Translations under genes and position numbers: made by a program
Notes under the pieces: generated by a model
Seen by the model: only the letters and a program-made list of their open reading frames with translations
Told to the model about the DNA's origin: nothing
Databases searched by the model: none
NCBI RefSeq assembly: GCF_011386835.1
Contig: NC_088800.1
Span: 58,929,439 to 58,993,438 of the forward strand
Direction: 5' to 3'
Source: Chrysemys picta bellii
Taxonomy: Eukaryota > Chordata > Testudines > Emydidae
DNA: 64,000 bases
Shown: positions 20,746 through 33,371 of the stretch, in pieces
Numbering within the stretch: the stretch's first letter is position 1
How the letters are laid out: every line of letters starts with the position of its first letter

Positions 20746-22542
20746 GACATCATTGTAATTGTTTGAGAATTATGTAGTTGCAAATTCACTTCTACAGCAG
20801 AGTCAAGGACAAATATATAATTACAGTCACTCACACAAAAGCACCGAAGATGCTGTGCCAGTCCATGTGCTCCAGCTATAGAGGGAATGAATGCCTGCTT
20901 ACCAAGCCGTTATGGCATAATTCACGCCACTTAATGGAATGTTTTGCCAATTATGTGATTTACAACACATACAAAGTCAAAGTTTCTATTCTTTAAGCAG
21001 GTCCCTTAAGACTGTTATCAAATAGATAACCATTTTGCAGATATGGAAGCACTTTGTCCTTCTCTTGCTTTTTTCTTTACTGTGTTTTCCCCCCATTCTT
21101 CTGCTGGTTAAGCACAAAAACATTTAGTCAGTGCTTTCTTAAGTGTGCTCCCCCCAACACACACACACACCCTAATATAATTGTCAGTTTTCAGGTTGAA
21201 AAAAAGGAACTCTCTCATAGTTGTCAAGCAAATTATCAATAGATTGGGATTGTACAGAGCACACTGTTAAAAGTGGAAATAATGTGCTTTTACTCAAAAT
21301 CAACCTCATTACACCTACAGTGAATTTTAATACTTGAAGACAATAGGTTCACAATACTGCCAACACTTTTTGGGGGGAGGGGAAAGGGAAGCTAGAGAGA
21401 GGTTGCCCATCACCTGAGATTTTCAAAGCTGTTTACAGGATTTGGATGCTCAGTCCTCATATAAATTGATGAATACGGGGCGTCCAAATCCCTAGGTGGC
21501 TTTTATGAAGAATGAAACGACCTGATCCAGAGCCCATTAAAATCAATTGAATCAATTAATCTTTAAGTCCCACCTGTAACCTACAATGAAGGATTGAAAC
21601 TGTGTCCTGGGTTTTGTTTTATATTTAAAACAAATAAAAAATATTAAACCAAGCAATTAAACAAATCTTGTAACCCTAAAAGGAGTGCTCTTCACTGTTC
21701 TGTAGTTAAGGGTATGTCCACTATTTCATTAAAATAACTGTTTTTCAGAGATGGGTATATATCTTGAACATTAAAATAACTTTGGACTGAGGCTTAAATA
21801 TATGTTCTGGGTGAAGGACCAGTTTTTCCCCCCTCACTTTTTCAATACTATGTCTGAAAAGAAATCTGGGTGTTGGTGATAAGGGTACAGAAAAATGGAA
21901 TTTAGTGATTTCAGAAGCATCTCTAAAGGAAGTTCTGAAGTAACTTTATTTTATTAATATTAATCCATATAAATGGGTAGGTTTCCAGTGGTCTCTGGAT
22001 ACCTTAAGATCACATAACTAAATTGTCATTTAGAAATTGATACAAAGTTCCTTAGAGTTTCAAAATCATAACTGGGAATCTCTCTCCCAGCAGCCATCTT
22101 TGATTATTTATTCTAGCCATGCCTCACCAAATCCTTCCTCATATGAGAGAACAACAAGATTACAAATTCCCAGCAGCACTAAGGCAGGGATTCTGCGTGA
22201 GAGTTGTATTTCACTGAGGATTGGGCGGATGAGTCCCTTGGTTCCCAGCCTCAGCTCCTGAAGGTTATCCCAAGCAATGGCACGTTTGGTTGAAAAGTTT
22301 GCATGGAGGATCAGGGCAGAGGGAAAATGTTTGTGAAAACTTTCAGCAAACAATTTTCCACTTTTTTTTAGAAAATCTTCCGATCAGGTCTAATATTGAG
22401 AATGGGATTTCTCTCTTCTCCTTTAAGCCCTACTCCTCTTTCTCTATGTGTATTCCATCTTCTTTGATTTTATCCTCCTCCTCCAAGCCATATATCCCAG
22501 TCTTCAGTTTCCTTACAGAACACTTCTGCTTTCCCCAGGCTT
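20746..22542. other. Unassigned intergenic stretch
   Basis: A hairpin repeat sits at about 21410-21505 (GAGATTTTCAAAGCTG). Otherwise I recognise nothing. Confidence 0.4.
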
Positions 22543-22760
22543 TATAATAATAATAATAATTAATAATAAAATTATGTTAGCACCTAGGAATCAGTCACAG
22601 AGCAGGAGTGAAATGCTGGTCTCACTGAAGTCCATGGGATATTTGCAATTGATTGCTATGGAGCCAGGATTTTGCAGGAGTCCATTGTGTTCGGCACTGC
22701 ACAAACGCACAATTAAAAAGTTGGTCTCTGCCCGAAAGAGCTTACAGGCTAAGTAGTTCA
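22543..22760 (+). repeat. (TAA)n and ancient interspersed repeat tail
   Basis: A (TAA)n run at 22543-22570 precedes TTCGGCACTGCACAAACGCAC and TCTGCCCGAAAGAGCTTACA, a word order common to an old amniote repeat. Confidence 0.45.
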
Positions 22761-23059
22761 AATAATTCCTATTTATATCATATTGGAGACCGAATGCAGC
22801 TCCGGCCCAGTGTTTTATATTTCATCATTATTCTAAAGCAGCACCACACTGGAATGGATTTGCAGTGTTTGTGTACATAGGAGAAGACTGCATCCCCGTT
22901 GTATTTGAATCCTTATAAAGTGCATAAATAATTGTTTGAGATTTGAGGCCTGCTATCATTGATTTGCACAAATGTAAATAGCTACGCAAGGCGTAAGGCA
23001 GTGCAGAATCAGGCCCATAATACTGAAACTTGGGAATTTAAAGTGATAGGCAGCTTTAC

Positions 23060-23295
23060 GGGAGACAGTATGGTGTAATAGAGCATGGGTCTGGGAATCA
23101 GTAGACCTGGCTTCTGTTCTTTGCTCTACCAGTGACAAATTGTGTGACTGTTTCTGAGCTTATTTCGCTCTCAGTGCCTCAGTTTCCCCTCCCACCCTTT
23201 GTCTGTATTGTCCATTTACATTGTAAGATCTCTGGGTCAGAGACTGTCTCTTACCAGCGGGGGCTAGTAGCTGCTACCTTAATATAAATGATAGT
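23060..23295 (+). repeat. MIR-like SINE with long tail
   Basis: TATGGTGTAATAGAGCATGGG, GTAGACCTGGCTTCTGTTC, GTGCCTCAGTTTCCCC, then the tail TTACATTGTAAGATCTCTGGG. Confidence 0.7.
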
Positions 23296-24679
23296 AATAA
23301 TTATGGAAGTGACTGCAGTGGACAGTGTAACTACTGTGTGTTATTCTTTAAAATGCAGGCGCTGATATGCATTAGATGTGAGCATTGAATAAGAAATTTT
23401 TAGTGATAATTTACTGTAAAAGATCACATTAGAAAATTGATTCCCCCTCCCCCCCCGCCCATTGTATGAGCTAAGATATCAGTTTAGGTACTTTTTATGG
23501 GGTAGTCAGCTAATGGCTCAATTACTGCTCCAGGGCTGCACTTTTGTTCTGTAGAGAAGCCATTACTGAGCTTGAAAAAACATTGTTGGGATGGGAGGGG
23601 GGAATATTAAAAAAGTTGTGCAGCAGTTCTGGGTAGGATAAGGCTCATTGTTCAGCCCATATTATTACATTTGTGCTGCTTTATAACATTATATCGATTT
23701 CCCCCCCCTCCCCCAAGAACATTCCAATTCCAATCCATGTCAGTTACTAAAGAAATAAAGCAAAAGAGAACATTGATGCCTATTAAATTATGAAACTGAA
23801 AGAAAAAATAGTCCAGAGCAGAAGAAACACTATTAAAAAACCTCAAACGTCTTTGCAAGTGACCTTTAGACAGGAGCAGCTGACTGGTGTGATATCTGCT
23901 CAGCTTTCCAAACATTGGTGCGGATGCAAGAGGAAGTTACCTCTGCGCCTAACACAGGCACTGTCTTCTCTTGAAAATTAAGAGATGTTGATAATGATCT
24001 TTATTTATAAAAATGGAAGGATTTTCCAAATATGACTCAGGTTTACACTAGGGAAGACCAAAAGAGTTTTGATAAATAAAAGCCAACCCAAACCTTCAGC
24101 CACAATGGGCAACACAACTTATTTTATGGCAAAAGAGTTTGGATCGCTTTCTTTTAAAAGACATTACATTTTTGAATGGTCTCTTTCATTCTTAATCCCA
24201 TCCAGAAGTGAAAAAGCAACAAAGTGCTGGGGGAGATGTTTTATTGCAATATGTCTGACTTGACTTGATTTCCAGATTAATTTTGTAAATTCAAGAGTTT
24301 TAGGTTAGTATCCAAACTCAAACCACCCCTATGAATCTTTTGTGCTTCACCCATTGTTAGATTCTGACCCTGTAGCTCTTGCTCTGGCAAGGAATCCCAG
24401 TCCATAGCTCCACTGGCCCTACTCAGACAAGTAAGATCGGGACCTAGGGACCTAAACTCCTCCCAGGAGGCACCACTACTATTTCAGTGAAGATTATTAA
24501 ACAGCTAAATTGTCCTTATCTATTCCTTTCAACCCCAGAAAGACTTGCAACCAATTTAGGCAAAATTAAAAAACATGCTTTTGGGCTGATATTTCTCCAA
24601 GGCTGATATTTGAAATCATGAAAACTAGGCACAGATATTCAGGTTGCTATTTTATTGTTCCACAGGAAAATGTAAGGGC
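23296..24679. other. Unassigned intergenic stretch
   Basis: Two poly-C runs (23447-23457 and 23700-23714) and no supported gene. Confidence 0.4.
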
Positions 24680-24850
24680 CCAATCCAGCAAAGTACTGCT
24701 GCATGTTCTTCACTTCAAGCATGTGAGTGGTATCATTGAAATCAATGTATTTGTACAGGGTCTAGCACAATGGGCTCCTGATCCATGACTGGAACTCCTA
24801 GATGCTATAGTAATACAAATAATAAATTAATGATAACAATAATTTAATAA
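24680..24850 (+). repeat. Hairpin fragment and SINE tail
   Basis: GGGCCCAATCCAGCAAAGTAC is one arm of the common hairpin type. GTACAGGGTCTAGCACAATGGG and the following AATAATAAATTAATG form the SINE tail also seen at 27735 and 49880. Confidence 0.5.
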
Positions 24851-25423
24851 TAAAACAATCAATGGGACTTATGCTCCTAACTTGTTTAAGCACTTTTACA
24901 AATTCTACTCTAAGTATTTTGATGGGGCAGGACATATACTAGTGACTACATATGCTTAGGATTTTTTAATAAGTCTGTTCTGCTAGAAAGTTTTTTTGGT
25001 TTCGATCTTGTAAAACAATTCAGCCTTGAGAAAGAGAAATTGCCACAAAACTAACTATTGTCATTTTAGAGCTATTTTTGGCTTTTGCATTTGGCCATAG
25101 AACACCAGTTTAAATCTGATTTTGCCCCCTGTACTTTCTGCAACTAGCCCCTCTGACTTCTTAACTCACGATGCATAACTAGTGCCATAAGGTTCCTATA
25201 GGCATTAACAGAAGTTACAGTTTCAAACTCCTATTTAACAAGATGCATAGCACACCACAATGCTGAGATAGAGAGCCTGGGACAAACTACCACCCAATGC
25301 AATTTTAAATAGTAGCTATGCTCTGCATCTATGATAGATGCTTAACTATTCAATGCTACTATCACAACATTCTTTTAGGGTTGTAGCAAACATTTTGCTC
25401 CCCCTCTCACCAGTTAAGACATT
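24851..25423. other. Unassigned intergenic stretch
   Basis: Nothing recognised. Confidence 0.4.
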
Positions 25424-25772
25424 TCTACACTACAAAATTGTCAATCTAGCTTATTGTAGCAGCTGTAGGAGGACATAATTACATTGTATGTGCATGTCTA
25501 CACTTTGCTCCTTGTGTTGGCAGTACATGTCCTCACCTGGAGCGCTTGCACCAATTTAACTGTCAGTGTGAGGCATTGTAGGATGGCTCTGAAAGCCAGC
25601 AACAGTCGATGTAAACAATGCAGTGTCTACACTGACACGGCGTCAACCTAACTATGTTGACCTAAGCGTTACAGCTCTTGCAGAGATGGAGTTAAGTTGG
25701 TATAGCAGGCGAGTTACATCGGCTGGCGCGACATTTTAGCGTAGACACTTACAGAGTTAGGTTGACATAAGC
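25424..25772 (-). mobile_element. TIR DNA transposon copy, inverted partner
   Basis: Its reverse complement matches the adjacent plus-strand copy from GCTTATGTCAACCTAAC to TTTTGTAGTGTAGA. About 40 bp of its own left terminus is missing at the junction with the neighbour. Confidence 0.7.
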
Positions 25773-25981
25773 TTAGCCCTGGTCTATACTACAGCGTTAG
25801 ACTGACGCAAGGCAGCTTATGTCAACCTAACTGTGTAAGTGCCTACACTAAAATGTCATTCCTGCTGACATAAGTTGCCCGCTATGCCAACTTAATAACT
25901 CCGCCTCCATGAGAGGCATAGTGCTTAGGTCGACATAGATAGGTTGATGCAGTATCAGTGTAGACACGATATTGCTTACAT

Positions 25982-26955
25982 CAGGGGTCTCAAACTCAAA
26001 TGACCACGAGGGCCACATGAGCATTGACCCGAGGGCCGCATCACTGACATAGTGCATAGTGCATTGACCCGAGGGCCGCATCACTGACACCCCCCCTCGC
26101 TGCCTCTGGCCCCGCCCCACTCCACCCCTTCCATTAGGCCCCTCCCCTGCCCCATTCAAACCCCTTCCCTGAAGTCCCCACCCTAACGCTGCCCCCAGGG
26201 GGTGCAGAAAGGGTGCAGGGTGTGGCGGGGACTCAGGGCCGGGAGTTGAGGTGCAGGAGGTGTGCAGGTTGTGGCAGGGGGCTCAGGGCAGGGAGTTGGT
26301 GTGTGGGGTGTAAGAGGTTGAGGGGTGCGGCAGGTGGCTCAGGGCAGAGAGTGCAGGAGGAGGTGCGGGATGTGGCAGGGGGCTCAAGGAAGGGAGTTGG
26401 AGTGCAGGAAGGGTGCGGGATGTGGCAGGGGGCTCAGGGCAGGGAGTTGAGGGTGCAGGAGGGGTTCAGGGTGCGAGCTTCAGCCCGGCGCCGCTTACCT
26501 AGAGCGGTTTTGGGGGGGCAGCGGCGTGCACCGGGGCCAGGGCAGGCTCCCTGCCTGCCTGCCCTGGCCCCACGCCGCTCTGCTCCAGGAAGCAGATGGA
26601 ACCGTGTCCCTGCAGCCCCTGGGGAAGGGGGAGGGGTTCAGGGTTCCATGCGTGTGCTGCTCTTGCCGCTCCTCTAGGTACCTCCCACAAAGCTCCCATT
26701 GGCCGCAGTTCCCTGTTCCCGGCCAATGGGAGCTGCGGGGAGTGGTGCCTGGAAGGAGGCAATGCAGGAGCCCTCTGCCTCCTTCCTCCTCCCCCTCCTC
26801 CTCGGCCCAAAGGGGCGTGCTGGCAGCTGCTTCAGAGAGCAGCGCAGGGCTCACAACGACAAAGGGGGCAATCCCGCGGGTAGGCGGGAGGGGAGCGGGG
26901 GGAGCTTGGCAGACCACATGCAAGAGCCCCGCGGGCCGTGTGTTTGAGACCTCTG
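25982..26955. mobile_element. hAT MITE (CAGGGGTCTCAAACTC termini)
   Basis: Termini CAGGGGTCTCAAACTC and GTTTGAGACCTCTG are flanked by the perfect 8-bp duplication GCTTACAT (25974-25981 and 26956-26963). The 974-bp interior is GC-rich. The several overlapping frames in it on both strands are compositional and share no domain. Confidence 0.92.
26205..26475. repeat. G-rich minisatellite in hAT MITE
   Basis: Units of about 55-65 bp built on GTGGCAGGGGGCTCAGGGCAGGGAGTTG repeat about five times. Confidence 0.75.
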
Positions 26956-27151
26956 GCTTACATCGACTGTTGTGGGCTTTCAGAAGCTATCCCACAATGC
27001 CCCATACTAACAGTTAAATTGATGCAAGCGCTTTGGTGAAGCCACGCATCACTAATGCAAGGAGCGTAGCGTGGACATGCAAAAACAATGTCATTAGTGT
27101 AGTGGCTGTACATCGATGTAATTTAGGTTGATGTAATTTTGTAGTGTAGAC

Positions 27152-27544
27152 ATAGTGTCTTGCTATTTACTTATATGTTCTCCTGGGCCACCAGCCTTTT
27201 TATCTCAGCTCTTGTAGTCTTTTGTAATCGCAAACATTTTGCTTTCTTGGGTGATGGTTTCATAGGGTCTGAAGTACTAGTAAATAAGCAGCACATGTCA
27301 CTGTAAGAGGATCTAATCCTCCAGGATTCCTTCCTTCTTCCAAGTCCCGTCCTTTCTCTAGCCATTGCTCCTTTTAGTTTAGATGCATGTAAATGCTAGT
27401 CCATGAAAATGCCTGTCCTTTTACCCTGTCAATGAGGAGTGGAGAGTTATTAGAAACTGTGTGAAAGCTGTATAATACCCAGTCCTCTCCTTAAAGCAGC
27501 ATTAACAAATTAATCCCTGTACAAATATAAAGATGAAGGATGGT
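27152..27544. other. Unassigned intergenic stretch
   Basis: Nothing recognised. Confidence 0.4.
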
Positions 27545-27770
27545 TGGTTTAAGGTGGGGGCCTAAGACTCGGAAGATCAGAGTTCACAGACTTGTAGGAT
27601 CTTGGAGAAGTCTCTTTAGTTCTCTGTGCCCTAGCTCCTTGCCTGTGAAAGGGGGATAACACATCCCTCCTTTCCCTGTCTTGTCCATTTAGATTGTAAA
27701 CTCTTATGGGCAGGGACTCTCTCTTACCATGTATCTGCATGAGGTCAAGCACAATGAGGCCCCAATTGCA
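27545..27770 (+). repeat. MIR-like SINE with long tail
   Basis: ATCTTGGAGAAGTCTCTTTAG and GTGAAAGGGGGATAACACATCC are followed by TTAGATTGTAAACTCTTATGGGCAGGGAC. Confidence 0.65.
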
Positions 27771-28014
27771 GAACTTTGCAATGAAAATGGTGGGCTTAAC
27801 ATGACTTGTGTTGACTTTATTATGCAGATACATGCTTGTTGTTGAACCACATTCCTTCTCCCTGTCCTCACTCTGCCTGGTGCCTGTTTTGAGGGTATGC
27901 TGTTTGCAGCAGGGATTGTTTCTGCATATTTGTCTATAATGTCCCTTGGCACGCTCTAGGTGCTATGTAAATAATGACTATATTTAACACTTCTGTTTTT
28001 GAAAGAACTGCACG

Positions 28015-28425
28015 AATACCAACCCTCACAGTATCTCAGGGAGTTACATAAGTGGCATTCTCCTCCCACTTGTTGATGGGTAAACATAAGCACAAAAAGA
28101 TGAAGTGACTCGTGAGCATGGCAGCAAGAGAGGAAGGATGGTGCAGTGATTAGGGTGCCAGCCTGGGATTTCAGAGACCCACAATCAGTTCTCTACTCCA
28201 CCTTACTTCCTGTGTGACCAGAGGCAACTCATCTGGTCTCTTAGTACCACCTGTAAAATGGGGATAAGAGTACAGCACAGGGGGGTTGTGAGAATAAATA
28301 CATTTAAGGTCATGAGGTGCTCAGACACAACAGCGATGTGGACCACATAGGTACCTAGGACAGACAAGTGGTAATGGCAAGAATGGAACTGAGCTCTCCT
28401 AGCTCCCAGTCTCCTACTTTATATC
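28015..28425 (-). repeat. MIR-like element interrupted by another SINE
   Basis: 28015-28120 and 28345-28425 look like the two halves of a reverse-orientation MIR (ATGAAGTGACTCGTGA, then AAGAATGGAACTGAGCTCTCC). The SINE at 28125-28340 lies between them. Confidence 0.4.
28125..28340 (+). repeat. MIR-like SINE
   Basis: ATGGTGCAGTGATTAGGGTGCC, TTCCTGTGTGACCAGAGGCAAC, TGTAAAATGGGGATAAGAGTAC, AGGTCATGAGGTGCTCAGAC. Confidence 0.65.
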
Positions 28426-28949
28426 ACTGCCTTTACACTATTGGCTGATATATTCCTTTGTATTTTAGGTAATCATATTGGACCTCAGTGCTCTGATTCA
28501 CCTTTAAATTAAGACATTCTGTGAGGGCTAGTCCCACTCTCCCCCCCCTGCCCCCCCCCACACCAGCTGACTTATGGCATTCATTCACTTTTCCATACAT
28601 CTATAAATATAAACAATTTTAGAAATGATCTGGTAATGCTCAGCAATGTGACACAGAGCAGAAGTGATGTGCCTTTCAAGATGATTGGGGACAGTGATTT
28701 CTATTAATAAAAAATCCCCTAAAGACAAGAATGTCACAGGTGTATTATTTTGACTAATTTAATTTCTGTTGATTCTTTCTCCCTTTTGTGATAGTTATGT
28801 GTCTGGCCAGATAAAAATACAGTGGGATTAAACATTTCATCTGTAGGCAATACCATGTACTTGGATCATTGATGGTGGGATAGGAAAATTCCCTTTACAA
28901 AGGACCAATCAGTTTTCCCTTCTGATAATTCAGAAAATAGGTGGACAGT
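28426..28949. other. Unassigned intergenic stretch
   Basis: Poly-C runs at 28541-28560; otherwise nothing recognised. Confidence 0.4.
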
Positions 28950-29068
28950 GGGATTTTTCAAAAGTGCTCAGCATTGGTCAAACTCTGCCTCTGTTGCCAT
29001 CATTGAGAAAACTATGGACATCAATGACAGCAATGAAAGGCCAGTGCTTAGTGCTTTTGAAAAACCTA
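28950..29068. repeat. Hairpin repeat (TTTTTCAAAAGTGCTCAG)
   Basis: The arms GGATTTTTCAAAAGTGCTCAG and GTGCTTAGTGCTTTTGAAAAACC pair. The small frame that overlaps it is not a gene. Confidence 0.6.
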
Positions 29069-29719
29069 TCTTCACAGGCTACGATGAAACCTGTACAAGA
29101 TGCCACACTAATTAGGCATCCTTCAAAGGTAATGTGTACAGAATAGACTAGAACTGAACAGAATAGGAATCTGAATAGAACTGGCCAATGGCAGGAAGGG
29201 CAGCTGGGGTGCTGGTGCCCAAGGGTTTTATGAAGGGAATGCAGCTTAGAGCTGTTTGGGGGTCCATACAATTCCTACTATCAAAGACATCTCTTGGCCT
29301 GCACCACTCAGTTTTGCTGTGGCTCTGGCTGGCTGTGTGCCCCAGGTGCCAGGGTGGGCATGCAGGCACCTAGAGTTGCAATAATCACACTCCCGACTAA
29401 CTTTCTGCCTCCAGGTCCTCTCTACTCAGAATTCAAGTCAAATTCCAGCTCTATTCACCCTTTCCTAGAAGGCCACCTCCAGTAAAGAGCTGTTTTTTGT
29501 TGGTCCCTGGCGTTGTCACTCAGGACAGCTTTCATTGTAAATGGAAGTGGAACTCTACCGAGTTTATGTGTAGCTTGGGTATTTGGGTATCTGTGATGGC
29601 GTTTACAGAAGTGGAAGCACTGGGATTTGAGAAAACCTATCCTACAAGTGTAACTCACTGATCAGTTTGTTTCATACCCAACCCACAGGGGATGTGAGTT
29701 TGTCACAGCCCCCAGCTAC
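29069..29719. other. Unassigned intergenic stretch
   Basis: Several short overlapping frames on both strands, none with a motif. Confidence 0.4.
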
Positions 29720-29815
29720 ATAGCCTACCTTTTTTTAGCTCAAGGTCAAGACTGATGCTCATAGCTCTGGAGGTCACTGATTCAATCCTGGCATCAGTCA
29801 AGATGGCAGCCATCA
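29720..29815 (+). repeat. tRNA-like SINE fragment
   Basis: An A-box-like TAGCTCAAGGTC (about 29735) and a B-box-like GATTCAATCC (about 29783) stand at tRNA spacing, but no cloverleaf forms. Read as a Pol III-type SINE head. Confidence 0.5.
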
Positions 29816-31084
29816 CACAAACATCGCGCGGTCTTGCATGTGCATATAAGCCATGCTACATGTGCATATAAGACATGCTACATGATGCAATTTAGTCTTC
29901 TGTTGGTTGACACAATTCCTTCCTGTTCTTATTGAAGTAATGGTGAATCTCTGTTGACTTCAATGAGCACAGGTTTGGGTCAATAACAAAACACCGGACA
30001 GTCTCTTATTTCTAAATCTGTATGTTTTAGCTGTATATTCTGTGTGATCAATTTTTTCCTCACATATGTAAACTTATTTTGAAAAAAGCTGATGTTGATG
30101 GTGTTGAAAATAAGATGGTGATATTCAAAATAAATTTTTTTTAAATTAAAAATTTTAAAGAAATAAAATATATTTTAAAGATCATATACCATCAGGTGCT
30201 GAATTCCCTGCACTTCCATTGATTCAATACAATTTATCCATCTATCCACCCTCCGCTAGTCCAACCCCAATATAGAATCGAGATGCTGAGTATGTATCTA
30301 TAAAGAGGCAGAGTGTAGTATCTTTATGGGTTGAGATAGAAACCATGCAAGTTGGACTGCACTATTATCAGGGATTACTTCTGAAAATTATTTTCTGTTG
30401 CTTTTCCAAACCAATATTTTAAAATAATATTACCCACCTTTTGAAAGGGAACCTTGCTGTAAAATTAAAGGGTCTAATGCAAAGCTCAGGAAAGTCAATG
30501 GAAAGTCCCATTGACCTCCTGGGCTTTGAACTAAGCCCTAATGAAGCTGATACAAGAACTACAGCATGCAAGAACTGTACAGAAAGTACATGCTCACTAT
30601 GATTCCAGAGGTTATATTTTGAATTAACCTACCAATTTTTGTTTATTGTCTTCTTGCATCGTGCCTGAAGCTCTGTTTGTTTGTGTGTAATGTTTCTGCT
30701 CAGTTTATTCAATGAACTGAGCCCTATGGTGATGTTTTAGGCTCTCTTAGCTTGTTTGTTTTTTCTAGTGACTAAAAATAAAAAGAATACAGATTGCCTA
30801 CAGCTATTCTCATCAGAAAAGGTCTCCCTCATAGTGTGCAACAAAACAAAAAGAAACGGGCTATGTCAATGGGTCTGTATTTCCTGCTGAAAACTGTGGA
30901 GATCCAGCTCTGCATCTATTTTTGTTACCTGACTTGCTGATTATCTGAAACCTTCCTTTGCCTACATTTAGTCAAACTCAAGATTTCTACTTCTAAAGTC
31001 AGGAGAACAAAAACTGAGGCTGACAGATCCAAGTTACCCTTCTGAGCAAGACAACCTTGGCTTAGAAGATAATGGGCTAGATTA
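29816..31084. other. Unassigned intergenic stretch
   Basis: Includes an AT-only run at about 30130-30180 and a small hairpin at 30473-30540 (CAAAGCTCAGGAAAGTCAATGG). No gene is supported. Confidence 0.4.
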
Positions 31085-31147
31085 TCAGCGGGTGTAAATC
31101 AGCACACCTACATTGATTTCACTGGAGCTATGCCAGAATACACCAGC
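31085..31147. repeat. Hairpin repeat (GTGTAAATCAGC type)
   Basis: GGTGTAAATCAGCACACC and a decayed right arm GAATACACCAGCTGAGG flank TTGATTTCACTGGAGC. Confidence 0.55.
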
Positions 31148-31760
31148 TGAGGTTGTGGTCTAATAGCTAGTGTGATTGATGGGATTAAGTAATCAGGTTT
31201 GCACTGAATGAACAGAGTTAAATGTATCCCTGGCATAGCGCCATTGATTTCAACAGTTACTCCTGGGATGAATTTGTGCCCTGTTATGTGTAAATCATCA
31301 GTTTTTCCTGCTCTGCGTGTATGCCCTGTCCAAGGTGCTAACAAACATTTTACTCCTGCTCCCCAAAGAGATGTCCAGCACCTATAACTCCCACTGAAGT
31401 CAATGAGGTCATTAGCTTAGAAGCTGCAGATGCTCAGCAACTCTCAGGATCAGGCCATTAATTATCACAGTGCCTCCCAGCAATTCTGATGTTCAGTGCT
31501 ACTCTTAAAAGATGATTCTGGGAGGGAAAAATGACACTGCAGGGCTCCATCTTCAATGTGTCTCAGTAACTCCATATCAAACAGCCTCAGTTTCCTATAA
31601 CAGTTTTTGTTTCAACTTCTTTAGAGGAAGTTTTCTTGATCACTGAGTTGTTTTAGAATCTGAGCCATAGCTCACTGGGATCAGCAGAAAGATTCCCATC
31701 CATTTTAATGGTCTTTGGATCTCTCTAAATGAGAGAAACTATAGGAGCTGAATGGCTCCC
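31148..31760. other. Unassigned intergenic stretch
   Basis: Nothing recognised beyond decayed hairpin pieces near 31240 and 31385. Confidence 0.35.
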
Positions 31761-32284
31761 TGTGATGGGGTAGTCTTCCCCTTAAGGGTAAGGATACTTA
31801 GTAGGTGAGGGGACACACGTGCGTACTCATGCACACTGATAGAGAAAAAGTGGAGCCTGGGAGAAAATCCCATCACTGTGTCTTTAAGAGCCTTGGGCCA
31901 GGAGCCTTGCAGAGAGGGCAGGACAAACTTTCCCTCTCACACAACCAACTGGGGATGAGCCAGGGGAAGGGGATCAGCATAACTGCTGCCTCCTCCCTCA
32001 TAGCAGAGCAGACAGCCACAGGAGAGGGTTGGCCTACCGAGCTTGAGGACTAATGGGGGGTGGGGAGAAGGGAATAGCTGAGGGAGAAGTTGGCTGAGGC
32101 TGTACAGCTGTTAGGGGACGTGGTTCAGACCTGGATCTAGGTTTGCAGCAGGCTAGCGGGTCTGGCTCAAACCAGGCAGGGCACTGAAGTCCCAAGCTGG
32201 GAGGGCAGGGAAAGCAGGGGCAGAAGTAGTCTTGGCACATCAGTTGGCAGCCCCAAGGGGGTTTCTGTGATCCAACATGTCACA
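31761..32284 (+). repeat. Probable solo LTR
   Basis: Starts TGTGATGGGGTAG and ends CAACATGTCACA, giving TG...CA ends. The GC-rich, purine-rich right half resembles turtle Gypsy LTRs. No internal coding region adjoins it. I could not find a target duplication. Confidence 0.45.
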
Positions 32285-32974
32285 CAGCATACCATCAAAC
32301 AATGGCCAGTTAATGCAGGTTCTCATACTTAGGAAACCAATAAAATGTAAAAGATGCATTCATAGTCCCTGGACAGTTTTTATGATCCACCTTCTTAATA
32401 AATGAGTTTTGTAGACTTGTTTGCATAGTTTTAGACTTTCCCAAGGAAAAGTGAGAAAAGTTTAGTAAATTCTGCTGGACAAAGACCCTCACTGATCACT
32501 GCAATAGCTTTTCATGTCAAGAGATTTTAATTCAGTTGGAAGAATCTTGGTAGTCTCATTCTAGTCATCTAAAAACAAGAACAAAATGATATGAAATCTG
32601 ACATAGATAGTGGCCTCTGCTCAAGAGAGGCCTGAGACTCCAGTTGCCAAATTATTGCAGGACAGAATGACTCCATGTAGGCAAGCTCTTGAGGAAAGCT
32701 TGCACAATTCCTGGCCACATGGAACCTGATCTACAGCCCATCAGAATAAATGCAAAGACTCCTCTGGACTTCAGAGAGCTTTGAATCAAGCTTATAATGC
32801 TTGGCTGTGACATTCTAGATGTACAACTTTCCTGAGGAAGATCTTCTCCTGCAAATATTAAAAATTCTTTTCTCTGCTGGTTTAGTGATACCATAGGAAC
32901 GTTAAGTATTTAGGAAATGCCCTCAAGTGCTGGCTATGTCCACATTAGGACATTCATAGAAACAATAGAGAGTA
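32285..32974. other. Unassigned intergenic stretch
   Basis: Nothing recognised. Confidence 0.4.
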
Positions 32975-33297
32975 CATAAAAGGTTGCTACAAAGAGGAGG
33001 GAGAAAAAATTGTTCTCCTTAACCTCTGAGGATAGGACAAGAAGCAATTGGCTTAAAATGCAGCAATGATGGTTTTGGTTGGACATTAGGAAAAACTTCC
33101 TAACTGTCAGGGTGGTTAAGCCCTAGAATAAATTGCCTAGGGAGGTTGTGGAATCTCTGTCATTGGAGATTTTTAAGAGCAGCTTAGGCAAATACCTGTC
33201 AGGGATGGTCTAGATAATATTTAGTCCTGCCTTGAGGGCAGGGCACTGGACTAGATGACTTCTTGAGGTCCCTTCCAGTCCTCTGATTCTATGGCAA
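32975..33297 (+). mobile_element. CR1 3' end, 5'-truncated
   Basis: Contains GACATTAGGAAAAACTTCC, GTGGAATCTCTGTCATTGG, TGACTTCTTGAGGTCCC and ends GATTCTATGG, the CR1 terminal octamer region. Confidence 0.9.
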
Positions 33298-33371
33298 CTC
33301 TACTTCAAGAACAGAATGCGCAATGTCATGATAGCAGGTTACCATATGATTTGATGAAGCAGTTACTTTGG

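Larger units (their letters stand above)
25778..27151 (+). mobile_element. TIR DNA transposon copy, split by hAT insertion
   Basis: It begins CCTGGTCTATACTACAGCG and ends TTTTGTAGTGTAGACA. The two halves, 25778-25981 and 26956-27151, align with the unbroken copy at 33607-34007. It has no transposase gene. Confidence 0.75.

Noticed and set aside
26213..27017. Frames of 80-160 codons in the GC-rich block
   Set aside because: Same reason: the block is the interior of the 25982-26955 hAT MITE, frames overlap on both strands, and no domain is visible.
29735..29800. Possible tRNA gene
   Set aside because: A- and B-box-like words are present but no cloverleaf can be drawn and there is no terminator run at the right place. 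Treated as a SINE head.
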